From the NCBI GenBank assembly GCA_029255685.2, contig CM055312.2, positions 15,524,649 through 15,588,648 on the forward strand: 64,000 nucleotides of DNA, given 5' to 3'. A program made the position numbers and the translations under genes. Position 1 is the stretch's first letter, and every line of letters begins with the position of its first letter. The notes beneath the pieces were generated by a model, which saw only the letters and a program-made list of their open reading frames with translations, was not told the origin of the DNA and made no database searches. Origin of the DNA: Silene conica. Taxonomy: Eukaryota > Streptophyta > Magnoliopsida > Caryophyllales > Caryophyllaceae. This document shows positions 34,266 through 44,646 of this stretch, in pieces.

Positions 34266-34323
34266 GTTGTTGTTAAACTAATCCTAATAATCTTTCAATC
34301 CTAAGGATTAGTTCACCAACAAC
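34266..34323. other. Conserved stem-loop in LTR A (right copy)
   Basis: Same 58-base stem-loop as at 28,103, unchanged. Confidence 0.75.
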
Positions 34324-34784
34324 AATGGGGGATTGGTAATTCAATCACTAAACTTATCAAAATCAAGTCTTTACCATGGTTCCCCTAATTCCTAATCACA
34401 AGAATTAGCTATGCATACTCTTAATTATGAAACTAACAATAACTAATAACATCAAAGGAATTAACATAATTAAAGATGACAATAAAAGGGAAAACATGAA
34501 TTAAGAAACAATAAAAAGATGAACAATAAGATTAAATAAAGAGGGAAGATTGAATTGTAGCAACTTACAACTTAATTGGAAAATCTAAGAACAAAGATGA
34601 AAGCTTGGTACCAAATCTCTAACTAACTATGGAGTTTTCTCTAATTGGGGCTGCTTGATAATAATATTTTTTTTGTTCTAATAAAAAGCTTGACCTAATT
34701 GAAGAGTTTAGGTCTCCTTAAATAAGAATAATTACAAGATTAGGAGCAAAGCCCGAAATAAAAATCGCGGAAACACAGTGGGTC

Positions 34785-34906
34785 GGTCGGTCGACCCACT
34801 TTTTGGGTCGGTCGACCTCCTAATGACCTAATAACTTAAATGGGCATTGCGGAAACTTCTGAGTCTGTGCTGTGGTCGGTCGACCTACTTTGTTGGTCGG
34901 TCGACC
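34785..34906. repeat. Two paired boxes in LTR A (right copy)
   Basis: Pairs at 34,785/34,806 and 34,874/34,895. Spacers are as in the left copy. Confidence 0.97.
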
Positions 34907-35350
34907 TGATTGTCGGGACTGCAGCGCACATCGATCTTAAAACAGCTGCCATTTCTTCGTTACTCATCGTAATCAAGCGATTCTTGCAGCGTTGGAAAGC
35001 TAAGAGGATAAGCTTTCACCTCCAACTGGAATCACTCCATTATCAGCTCTAGAACTCGAGATATAGCCATTTGAAACAGGCTGCAATGTCGTGGATCGAT
35101 TCTTTGCTTGTTAAAGCTATCTTTAGGCCTTGAAATATGCGCTAGGCTTCGTTCCTTCTTGTCCTTAGTCATAAAAAGTCCCGAGGGCATAAATTTGGTA
35201 TAAAATTGTCCCTTTTCCGCATAAATCTGCAAAAGAGCATAAAAATACGAAAGTAGACAATTGTTGGGAAATAAAGGCTAAAACATAGTAAATGAGCGAC
35301 AAAATGCGTGTAAAAATAGATGTAAAACATCATAAAATAGGCACGCATCA

Positions 35351-36354
35351 CCGACCTATTAGGACTCACACATACGGACGTATGTGGCCCTATGTCGATC
35401 TACACACGAGAAGGCTATAGGTATTTCATCACTTTCACGGATGATTTGAGTAGATATGGCTATGTCTACTTAATGAAGCACAAAAGTGAATCCTTTGACA
35501 AGTTCAAAGAATACCAGAATCGGGTACAGAACCAGTTGGGTAGAAAGATTAAAGCACTACGTTCTGATCGTGGTGGTGAGTATCTTTCACACGAGTTTGA
35601 TCAACACCTTAAAGACTGTGGCATCGTGCTACAGTTAACTCCACTTGGAACACCACAATTAAATGGTGTGTCCGAACGGAGAAATCGAACTCTACTTGAT
35701 ATGGTTCGATCCATGATGAGTCACACCGTCGTGCCTGATTCATTGTGGGGCTATGCTCTTTTGTCGGCCGCTCTAATACTTAACCGAAGTCCGTCTAAAG
35801 CCGTTGACAAGACTCCATACGAATTATGGAAGGGAACGGTCCCTAACTTGTCCTTTATTCGGGTTTGGGGCTGCGAGGCTTATGTCAAGTGGAGACACGA
35901 GGATAAGCTCGGCCCGCGATCGGTCAAAACATACTTTATAGGCTATACAAAGGGAACTTTTGGTCATTACTTCTACTCGCCAACCGAACAACGTGTTTTT
36001 GTTGCGGCTAGTGCGACGTTCTTAGAGAAATAATTTCTCGAGAACAAGTCGAGTAATAGAACCTTCGATTTATCAGAGGTTCAAGAACCAACTACCGAGC
36101 AACCATTGGAGGAAACAGTTCCTTCAACCGAGGCTGCGGTAGATATTCCTGAGGAACCTAGGAGGTCGGGAAGAGTCTCCATTCCTCCGGACAGATACAT
36201 TGGTATGGTCGAGGAACATGATATGGATGACGTCTTACTCCTAGAGGGTAATGAACCCACAACCTATAAAGGTGCCATGACCAGTTCTGACTCAAAACTA
36301 TGGCTAGAAGCCATGTAATCCGAGATGGACTCCATGTATGAGAACAACGTGTGA
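35351..36354 (+). pseudogene. Copia integrase catalytic core and linker
   Basis: Coding resumes after element A with LLGLTHTDVCGPMS. The integrase D,D,E residues are recognisable in HTDVCG, ALRSDRGGEYLS and NGVSERRNRTLLDM, and the LNRSPSKAVDKTPYELW and GCEAYVKW motifs follow. The frame stops at TAA 36,031-36,033. The linker then continues (PEEPRRSGRVSIPPDRY) to TAA 36,316-36,318 and TGA 36,352-36,354, which replaces a usual Trp codon. Integrase inserts the cDNA into the host chromosome; this one cannot be made intact. Confidence 0.92.
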
Positions 36355-37827
36355 GATCTTGTGGACATACCTGCAAAGGTGCGTCCCCTTCAATGCAAAT
36401 GGCTTTACAAAATAAAGCATGCCGTGGAAGGTAAACAAGATATCCATAAGGCAAGACTAGTTTCTAAAGGTTTCACCCAAGTGTCAGGCTTGCACTACGA
36501 TGAGATCTTTGCACCCGTAGTCATGCTACGTTCCATTCGGATTATCTTAGCGATAGCCGCATTTCATGACTATGAAATATGGCAAATGGACGTTAAAACC
36601 GCCTTCTTAAACGGTTATTTGGAGGAAGAGTTGTACATGGTACAACCCGAGGGTTTTATTGATCCAGAACATCCTAAGAAGGTTTGCAAGCTTAAGCGTT
36701 CCATCTATGGACTTAAGCAAGCATCACGGAGTTGGAATCATCGCTTCGACCAAGTGATAAAATAGAATAGATTCATTCGATCAGTCGAGGAACCATGTCT
36801 CTATATCAAGTCGAGTGGGAGCAAGATTGTATTCCTAGTACTGTATGTCGACGACATACTCTTGATTGGGAATGACATACCTCTCTTATCTTCGGTTAAA
36901 GCATGGTTGAAAAACCATTTCCAGATGAAAGATCTGGGAGAGGCACAAAGAATTTTGGGCATCCGTATCTACAGGGATAGATCACGACGGATGTTGTCTC
37001 TCAATCAGGAGTCTTACATAGATAAGATTCTGGAGAGATTCAGCATGACGAACTCCAAGAAAGGGTTCCTTCCTATGACTAATGGGCTTCACTTGAGCAA
37101 GTCTTAAGAAGCTAAGATATTGGAAGAGAAAGAGCGCATGAGTCGGATTCCTTATGCTTCGGCTATAGGATCGATCATGTATGCCATGATATGCACACGT
37201 CCAGACGTTGCATATGCATTGAGTATGACCAGTCGATTCCAAGCTCATCCAGGTGAACAACACTGGATGGCCGTGAAAAACATTCTTAAGTACCTACGGA
37301 GGACTAAAGATTGGGGATTGACTTATGGAGGCGACTCAACGCTCTGCGCCACGGGTTACGCAGATGCTAGCTTCCAAACGGATCGAGATGACTCGAAATC
37401 TCAGTCTGGATTCGTTTTTACTCTTAATGGCGCTGCTGTCAGCTGGAAAAGTTCTAAACAGAGTGTTACAGCAGATTCTACGACTGAGTCCGAGTACTAT
37501 GCCGCCTCAGAAGCAACTAAGGAAGCAATATGGATGCGTCAATTCTTACAAGGACTATCAGTAGTGCCTAGTTCGAATGACCCAATCACCGTTTATTGTG
37601 ATAATAAAGGTGCCATCTTCCAAGCTAAGGAGCATAAGTCTAGCAACAAGGCTAGGCATGTACAACGGAAAGCTCATCTAATCAGAGATTACGTGGAGCA
37701 AAAGGAGATTTTCATTGATAAGATCGCTACGGATGACAACATAGCTGATCCTCTCACTAAAGCATTACCACGTGATAAGCATGAAGGGCACATTCATTCC
37801 ATGGGAATTAGATGTGTTCCTAAGTAG
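36355..37827 (+). pseudogene. Copia reverse transcriptase and RNase H
   Basis: The RT landmarks are [50 protein letters not shown] and LYVDDILLIG (YVDD catalytic). Then come MKDLGEAQRILGIRIYRD, SRIPYASAIGSIMYAM and RNase H with GYADASFQTD, TTESEYYAASEA and VYCDNKGAI. The protein ends MGIRCVPK with TAG at 37,825-37,827. In-frame stops at 36,763 (TAG) and 37,105 (TAA) break it. Together with gag and integrase it forms one ancestral polyprotein. Confidence 0.94.
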
Positions 37828-38618
37828 TAGTACTCTTTTATGAATTCTTGTAATAATTCATTTTCTCGTGTACTCTATTCAACCTCATTGTTGTGATATA
37901 TAATGTTTTGTTTTTCATGTGGAATTGTACGCCAATTTTGAACACCACAAAGTGAACTGAATAACATTACATCGTTTTAGTCCTTGATTACCCACTTGAG
38001 CTGATAACTCAGGTAATCATTTTGTGACGTTGGTTGATGGTGGGTTCAACGAGCCATAAGTCACGTGGATGACTGACCAATCACAAAGGCGAGTTATACG
38101 GATATCTCGTAGGACACCCCGTGACAACGTTATGGAGTCCTAAATGTTTTATAACATTGGGTGTCAGGTCGTGGATAGGACCTCCATAGTGTTCCTTAGA
38201 GTCGAGTCTTTTGACTTTCAACTGTCTCTTGAGATTAAGGCAGATTTTGGGTAACTTTGGTTTCTTTCCCACGGTCATCGTAACAGGGGCCAAGAGGATT
38301 TTTTCTGGGTTATTTCATGTTGCGCGATATCGGCAGGATTCGAGTTGAGGGAAATATCCAAACCCTTATCAGGATTTTATCATTTCTCAGGGCCACTCGA
38401 GGAGTAGTAACTGAAATGCATGGCCATGCTCGAATACAGATTCGTTTTATCAGTTAAGTTACTCTCTAGTCGGGGAAACCACTCTTGATACAGATCGCTT
38501 GTGAGATACGACCTTTGCGAATTCGGATTTGCAAATTGTCTTACATTGAGTGGGAGAAATTTTAAAAGGATATGAGAATCGGTTATCGCACCTACACTTG
38601 TACGGACAAGTGGGAGTT
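37828..38618 (+). other. Copia 3' untranslated region and polypurine tract
   Basis: Non-coding. Ends ACAAGTGGGAGTT at 38,606-38,618, a purine-rich tract directly before the 3' LTR and the likely primer for plus-strand DNA synthesis. Confidence 0.8.
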
Positions 38619-39558
38619 TGTTGGAGCCTTGTGTCCTCCACATGTAGTGTGATAACGTCATTGCACATACCCTTGTACGGACAAGTGGGAGATTGTTGGG
38701 GCTGGTGTCCTTGACAATTAAGTACAATGACTTATTAAATCTCTTTAAGGATCACAAGGGCATACTTCTGTATTATTACCAGTTGATCCACGTTTATCAA
38801 TAACGGTTGGCTTGCTAGATAAGTTTGACGTTATTGTCATACGGATGGCGGTGATCAACTGGTCCCTATACGTCACACCTATAGGACACGTTTGAGAGAT
38901 GTGAAGGTATGAAAATACAATCACATTTATGCCGGATATGACTAAACAGTTAGTCAGAGGTATTGACTATTAAATTAGTCAATAAGATGTTGAGATTATT
39001 ATTTAATACGGATTAAATAATTTTAGCTAATACGGATTACATGATTAATTTGTAAATTAAATATAAACGGTTATATTTAATTAAATATTGTATTCGCGTA
39101 TTAATATAAACAGTTATATTAATTTGGGTAATTATACAATATCGTATTTTATCAGACCATTATTAATACATCGACTGCGTTAATATCTGATAACTAGTGT
39201 ACGATTTATAATTAAAATCCCGCAAATATCTTATAGCTAAATGGGTCGAATCACGAATTATAATAAGGTAAGAGTGGAAAGCCCACTCCTACCCTATTCG
39301 AAATTTCGGCCGAATGTAGTACATAAGGAGAAGACTTCTCCCTATGTCAGACTCCTCTTGTTGCACTGTAAAATAAATCTCAAGAAAAATTAGGGTTTGA
39401 GAGCATTCTTCTCCTATAACCCTGTTCTTAGGCCATTCGCACAAGGACTAAAGGTTGTACTCTATTCATGTTTTTATTTATCTTATGACTATAATCACAA
39501 CTGTATTTTTCATTATAATCCTGCAAGTTTAGGGCGAATACATGTTTTATTCCCCACA
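38619..39558 (+). repeat. 3' LTR of the copia element
   Basis: 940 bp. Same ends as the 5' LTR but missing about 131 bp near 39,417, where CTCCTATAACC joins directly to CTGTTCTTAGG. Confidence 0.95.
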
Positions 39559-39563
39559 CGGGT
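39559..39563. repeat. Target-site duplication (right) of the copia element
   Basis: CGGGT. Confidence 0.95.
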
Positions 39564-39659
39564 TTCAACTATAAACCTATCCCAACTCTCAAACAGACTA
39601 TTAGTCTGTGTATCAACTTGTGTACCATTGTTTTCTGTTTCAACCAGAGCATTGACATT

Positions 39660-40030
39660 ATCCTAACATTTGAAATCACAGTAATATACAATTTAAATCA
39701 CGGTAACAATAACAAGGAATTCACAATAACATACTGACTCAATCACTGTAACATAAAATTTAAATCACAGTAACAACAACATGTAATTCACAATAACATA
39801 CTTAGTCAATCTTAGTAACATACAATTTAAATCACAGTAACATACTATTTAAATCACTGTAACATACTGAATCAATCACTGTAACAAACATTTAAAATCA
39901 CAGTAACAACATGAAATTCACAATAACATACTTAGTCAATCACAGTAACATACAATTTAAATCACAGTAACATACAATTTAAATCACTGTAACATACATT
40001 TAAAATCACAGTAACAACAACATGAAATTC
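39660..40030. repeat. GTAACA/TTAAATCAC repeats in the Ulp1 gene intron
   Basis: The phrases ACATACAATTTAAATCAC and AGTAACAACAACATG with ATTCACAATAACATACT recur about every 30-60 bp. This region lies between the two halves of Ulp1 module 2. Confidence 0.85.
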
Positions 40031-40053
40031 AGCCTGATTGCTTAACACGTGAT

Positions 40054-40430
40054 TTATTCCAAAAACATAATTGTTTTTTCTCCTTTCTCAGTATGTGCTA
40101 TATTGTTCAGCAGAACAACCCAACATTCTACGACATTCGGATTTAGAGGTACTGTTGGAAGCAACGATTGTATATCTTCCCTCGTCAAACTTTTTTGTGC
40201 ATTAAAAACGACAACGGGTTCACTATTAAAATATATGGTGCTTAACATCTTTCTACATGTTAAATTATATTCCTTTTAAAGTAGATAGGATTTAGTTTTA
40301 CTTTATCTCTGATCAAATGTGTAGTCGTCCAGGAGGCAATAATCAAGCACTTCCTTCCTCATGCTCAACATTAAAGACAGCCGCGATTTATTATTTCTCA
40401 TAAATTTTGACAGAAGTAAGGAATCAGGTT
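40054..40430 (-). pseudogene. Ulp1-like module 2, N-terminal part and linker
   Basis: On the minus strand, DSLLLSKFMRNNKSRLSLML and RKEVLDYCLLDDYTF lie at about 40,430-40,313. This copies the linker before module 1 (ILLSQYRIHHSELM.., RKEVVDYCYLTDHNY). A decayed donor follows (GATAAAG where module 1 has GTAAGT). The next exon reads PVVVFNAQKSLTREDIQSLL and NPNVVECWVVLLNNIAHTEK, the entry region of C48 peptidases. The catalytic half of this module is at 21,511-22,256, beyond the copia insertion. Confidence 0.72.
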
Positions 40431-40735
40431 CTGCTTCTCCGCAGTATAAGGCAATAATCTGATTCCCCCTTCATGCGACTGCCCAAGACTGATATAGGTG
40501 TCTTCAGATATTCATCACAACTGTTGTGGTCCTTCACTTTCGGTGCTGACCATAAACGTTCCTGCGCAACTCCTGCTTTACAATTCGTGCAAACGAAACA
40601 TTATCATTTACCTTTTGCATCAAAATGTAAGCAAAAATAATTTGTATCACAACAGATTTTAACTAGCCACTTACTCTTTGCTTCCTCTTCAGCTATTTTC
40701 CTACGCTTCTCAACAAGCATAAGCAATAAAACTTC

Positions 40736-41815
40736 TCATTGAGGTCTGATTTCTTCAACTTTTTCCATCAGTTTATCTCTTGTAGTGTTCAACTCACTCA
40801 TAACAAGTATCGCTAATATCTCTGCCCGATACATAATCCTCGTTGTGGCATTTCCAAGGTCACAATCAAAAGGCTTGACGATGTAAAATATCATGTAAAA
40901 CATCAGAAACACTCCACAGTCGACATTGTCATCCAATTATGTAGACTTCCACTTGAATTCCACGTTCCTCATTGGAAAATCTTTAACCCTTTTGCCTTTT
41001 GCATGACCCTTTTCATCGAGAAATGTTCCAAACATATGGGCCTGCATTACAACAATATACATTTCAGATTTTTTTTACCCAGCGCGCAATAAATATATCA
41101 TTTTTGCTATTGCAAAAGCCACACGAAACGTACTGTTATCATCGCCATGTCAACGAACTCATTTTCTTCAAAGACCCCTCCATACTCTCTGTTGTCTAAG
41201 TAGTCAATCGTCTGGTCAATGAAATTTATACAAGCACAGAAGAAGTGCTTGTTAAATATCATTGGAATGAATACCTAAGAAAACATTAATAAACAATGTA
41301 TTTTAGATATTTGCAGTTGTACAATCTAATACTTGGTCATTGTAAAAACGTTAACCAGATTTTTTATTACCATTTGAGAATCTCATTTCAATGGACGTTG
41401 CAACACTGCTCCAATCCTTTCCACGCATTAAATGCTTCTTGTACATATTCTTCTTTTTTTTCATCTTCGGCTGTCATTAAGTTTATGACTTGGTTCCTGA
41501 AATATAAATTTTGTAACAATAAGATAAACAGTATAACATACAATTTCTATTACTATAACATATATTAAGCCTTCAGAATAACATACAACATATCAACAGT
41601 GTAACATACAACTTTAACTACTGTAACATCCATAAACCTTCAGAATAACATACCATATGATTAATCCCCATGTATAATCTGGAGGGGTCATCAACCATCA
41701 CCTTCGTCTCAGCCATTTTATTAAGCATAATTGACCAACATTCTATGACTGATGTTGTTATCAACTCATCTGCCATCATACTTTTTGCATCATCCTTTGC
41801 CATAAAGTGCAACAA
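40736..41815 (-). pseudogene. Ulp1-like peptidase module 1
   Basis: There are three coding blocks on the minus strand. The first is 41,815-41,645 with DELITTSVIECWSIMLNKMA. The second, near 41,277-41,160, has FIPMIFNKHFFCACINFIDQ and TIDYLDN, the His and Asp positions of the C48 triad. The third, 40,936-40,736, has NVDCGVFLMFYM, the canonical D-C-G-V-F nucleophile context. AT-rich introns with TAACATACA repeats separate them. All three triad positions look present, unlike module 2. A charged helix (SELNTTRDKLMEKVEEI) follows and parallels the one after module 2. C48 enzymes cleave SUMO or related modifiers. The role in a MULE is unknown. Confidence 0.75.
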
Positions 41816-41927
41816 TCCATATGTTGCTAGTCACTCACTGTAAAAAAAACATTTAAGATGCAATGTGCAAATGTCCATGATAAAAATATACAAAATATAT
41901 ACTAATGTAACCAATTGAAATGTGTAC

Positions 41928-42764
41928 TTACTCATTCACGTAGTTATGGTCTGTTAGATAACAGTAATCGACCACCTCTTTCCTTAGTCGAAGTAGAGGA
42001 CTCATCAACTCACTATGGTGAATCCTGTACTGCGACAGCAGAATAACTTCGTCTTGTTCATATCCACATTCCAGTAAACACCCGAAATCATAGTCCACCA
42101 GCGCCATACAATCTTCTTCCTTAGTTGTGTGAAGTAGATAACAATGCATATCAGCTTCTTTGTCTTCATTGTTGTCTGAATTTTCATTGTTGTTTTCTTC
42201 TGCCTCAATGCTTGGACGCTTTACCATGTCTGTACGCTGAGCCACATTATCAGACACGTAGCTAAAATCGCTGCTGTTTGTAACATGTGTAGTCGGCCCT
42301 TCGTCCTTGCCCGATGTCTGCTCAGTAGCCGTCCCTTTCTCCTTAGCAACATCTTCTCCAACTTCCTTGGCTATGTTTAGAACGATTTCTTCTAAACCTT
42401 TTCCAATATTCTCTTGCCACTCGTTCGTCTTTGTAGCATTTCGTTCTTCTTCTTCTTCTTCTTCTTCAAAGGAGTTGTCGTATGCATTTAATAACTCTTC
42501 AAACTCTTCAAAAAAAGGTATAGAAAGGCTTTGGGCATGTTTCGTCCTCTTCACCAGCTCGTCCATATAAGCATGGAAAACAGGATTGTTGTACAGTTGC
42601 TGAGTTTCTGTTGAAGCAGCCGCTGTACTCGACGCTGCATTTCTTTCAACAACGACACCTGATTTTGACCCTAATTTTTGCCTAAACATGTTCATACGAT
42701 CAATATTTCTCGCATAGAAAAGGTCATAATCCCTTTTCATCTCAAGGAAAAGCAAATGAATGTC
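41928..42764 (-). pseudogene. Central region of the MULE Ulp1 protein
   Basis: After a clean acceptor (TTTCAG) the exon reads DIHLLFLEMKRDYDLFYARN with NMFRQKLGSK, a probable helix. It continues through low-complexity acidic segments (a run of E, then ENNNENSDNNEDKEAD) to ILLSQYRIHHSELMSPLL and RKEVVDYCYLTDHNYVNE, ending at donor GTAAGT near 41,937. The open frame is 275 codons from its first ATG. The position between the N-terminal domain and the peptidase modules is typical of plant ULP-like transposon genes. Confidence 0.65.
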
Positions 42765-42860
42765 CTGAAAAACATTACATGCGGAAATTATGAATGTTAG
42801 TGCTATTTAACTTTTCACAGATTCGACATTATAATAACCACCATTTTAAATGAACTTACA

Positions 42861-43573
42861 TCAGTGGCCCTCTTCTTTAGCTGGTCGTCTGATTCAATTC
42901 CTGGAGGTAGTTCCATTGTTACATACACTTTCCCTATCTGAAATGCAGATCCCCGACTTCCATCCTTTTTAGAAATAGCTTATGGTTTGTCCCCACAAAT
43001 TGGATATATTGTTTTTGTCATTGTCCCACCTCCCAAGCATCCTACTTGTTTCTCATCACGTACCCTTTTCTTCAGCTTTTCATATGTCCAATGCTATATT
43101 AGTGGGAGTTCAGTTGGCTGCATATCTCCTCTAAACTCTATTCTATGCATGTATGCCAGTATCAGGAACAATGTGCATCCACACAAGTCCTTAACACCAC
43201 CTTTAAACTCTGTAACCGCTGTAACCAACTTATGGAACACGTACTTGCACCAATCTAGATGTCTGATTTTCGCAACATCTTCGACATCGTTAAGCAGCTT
43301 GAAGTATAGTATATGGCTCTTGTTTGGTGCTAAGAAGTTGCACATACTGAAGAGCACAAACATCCGCTTAAAGTCATCTCCACTATCAGTTGTTCGCTTT
43401 AATTTGTCAGATAAGTCGTTTATCTTTATCATCTCTATTGTTCCTCCTAAGCCAAACCTTTTACGCCACTGTTCTTTCAAAGGTTTTTGTGTTGACTGTT
43501 TACAACGACCAATTGGTGTAAACTCTACTTCGTTACCTTCCTTAAGGTAACATGAAAAAGTCATAAACATCAT
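42861..43573 (-). pseudogene. N-terminal domain of the MULE Ulp1 protein
   Basis: The frame reads EVEFTPIGRCKQS, then KRMFVLFSMCNFLAPNKSHI, KIRHLDWCKYVF and LCGCTLFLILAYMHRIEF. This matches the N-terminal plant-specific domain that precedes Ulp1 in transposon-borne proteins (RFVLFALG.., INWCKFVLDFL.., GCLLFLQLFYLER type). It continues through TAG 43,094-43,096 (HWTYEKLKKRVRDEKQVG) and one more stop near 42,980 to MELPPGIESDDQLKKRATD. It ends at donor GTAAGT at about 42,860. The upstream exon is not seen because an Athila LTR begins at 43,660. Confidence 0.7.
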
Positions 43574-44052
43574 GCTTATTCAGAATAAATTCCTTTGTTG
43601 TAGAAACTTTGAACATGAAGCTGTTTTGATTGAATGCATGTATCACTCATTTTAATATATGACACCCGTCGTTGAGGGGTGCCAAAGATAAGATTTATAA
43701 AACCTCAGCTTAAACTTAGATAGAGTAAGTCAAGGTTCGAACCACAAGGAGACAAGGTTAATAATGTTTGTGAATTTAAAGCTCATTAAAGTAACTAAAA
43801 AGGGGGGTTTTTATTGTTTGACTGAAACTAACAACTACGATGATAAAAAGAGGTAAAAACTAAGACAAAGGTAAAAAGATGATTGGGAACTTCGGTTCAC
43901 CATGACTAGGGTAAGTCAAATTGGGGTAATTAATCAAATAACACAATCCCAAGGAACAAAGAATAATCCTTTAGGTCAATATTCTACCCAATCCTTACGG
44001 TCTTAGGGTTCCTAGAAAAGCACCAAACTTTCGTTCATAGGGCAATTCCAAA

Positions 44053-44111
44053 ATTGTTGTTAAACTATTTCTAACAATCCTTCAATCTAGAAGATTTAGT
44101 TCACCAACAAT
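44053..44111. other. Conserved stem-loop in LTR B
   Basis: ATTGTTG-TTA-AACTA.. pairs with ..TAGTT-CAC-CAACAAT. The outermost pair is A-T where LTR A has G-C, a compensatory change. The inner stem is weaker. Confidence 0.6.
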
Positions 44112-44542
44112 AATGGAGATTGGTATTAAAATCATATAACCATAAAAAGCCTAAATTTCGCCATGGTTCCCCTAATTCCCAATCAAGGGGATTAGCTACG
44201 CATAATTATAAAACTAATACTAACGAATTCAAGAAACAACATGCGAGATAACATAATTGAGAAATAATGATTCAAGATAGCAAAGTATAGAATTGAGTAA
44301 CAATAATAACAAAGAACACGAATTGGAATAACAAGAAAGATTAATTGCATAAAACTTACAATCGAACGGAAAAGTAAGAGCGAATCTGAAATTGGAGTTC
44401 TTCTCCCTAAGTCTAATGTGTTTTTGTGCTAATGACTGCTTAACCTAATAAAACTCCACGAGGTTCTACTAATAGTCTTTCTAATTACATGATTTAGGAA
44501 TAAAACCGAAATAAAGAAGTAAAACAGCGGAGCCCGTGAACT

Positions 44543-44646
44543 GGTCGACCGACCAGGCATAGAGGTCGGTCGACCGGTTATGCTGTAGGTGAAACTTTTT
44601 GTAACTGTGCATTGGTCGGTCGACCACTTAGGCTGGTCGGTCGACC
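44543..44646. repeat. Two paired boxes in LTR B
   Basis: 44,543/44,564: GGTCGACCGACC, AGGCATAGA, GGTCGGTCGACC, a perfect inverted pair. 44,614/44,635: two direct GGTCGGTCGACC boxes with spacer ACTTAGGCT, followed by ATTTCCTGTG. Confidence 0.97.

Larger units (their letters stand above)
27108..35350 (-). mobile_element. Athila-like element A (gag-only, non-autonomous Ty3-gypsy)
   Basis: Two 2,080-bp LTRs flank a 4,083-bp interior with CCGAC target duplications. A PBS complementary to tRNA-Asp next to the right LTR sets the orientation as minus. The only coding frame is gag (33,120 to 31,234). There is no protease, RT or integrase, so it would need pol proteins from an autonomous relative. It sits inside the copia integrase, between the zinc-binding and catalytic domains. 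Confidence 0.93.
33271..35350 (-). repeat. LTR A, right copy (5' LTR of the element)
   Basis: 2,080 bp, the same ends and length as the left copy. Transcription of the element would start here and run leftwards. Confidence 0.95.
22262..39558 (+). mobile_element. Full-length Ty1-copia retrotransposon with two nested insertions
   Basis: It has LTRs beginning TGTTGGAGCC and ending CCCCACA, 5-bp target duplications CGGGT, a PBS TGGTATCAGAGC at 23,335 and a purine-rich tract before the 3' LTR. In between are gag, protease, integrase, RT and RNase H in the copia order, all on the plus strand. A TRIM (24,532-25,083) and an Athila-like element (27,108-35,350) account for about 8.8 kb of its 17.3 kb. 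It splits the MULE Ulp1 gene. Close similarity of its LTRs suggests recent insertion, but stop codons make it defective. Confidence 0.95.
17262..43659. mobile_element. Large Mutator-like element (MULE) carrying an Ulp1-type gene; nested insertions
   Basis: It is defined by two convergent pseudogenes: a FAR1/mudrA-type transposase (plus strand, 17,958-20,904) and a Ulp1/C48 protease-like gene (minus strand, 43,573 to 21,511). The latter is broken at 22,257 by a copia element. Both halves share GTTACWGTAAC-type intronic repeats. A family of MULEs with ULP-like genes (Kaonashi) is known from plants. The left end may start near the TCTATTGAGTCTAGGGTC phrase at 17,273. I could not find its inverted partner, since the right side is cut by an Athila LTR at 43,660. 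Bases 17,350-17,957 look like a pyrimidine-rich leader. Confidence 0.65.

Noticed and set aside
27584..35369. Matching small proteins found in both LTR A copies
   Set aside because: Repeated because the LTR is repeated. There is no start context, domain or codon bias. The same holds for the small frames shared by the LTR C and LTR D copies.
42307..42570. Plus-strand serine-rich open frame
   Set aside because: Shadow of the acidic Glu-rich region of the Ulp1 protein on the other strand.
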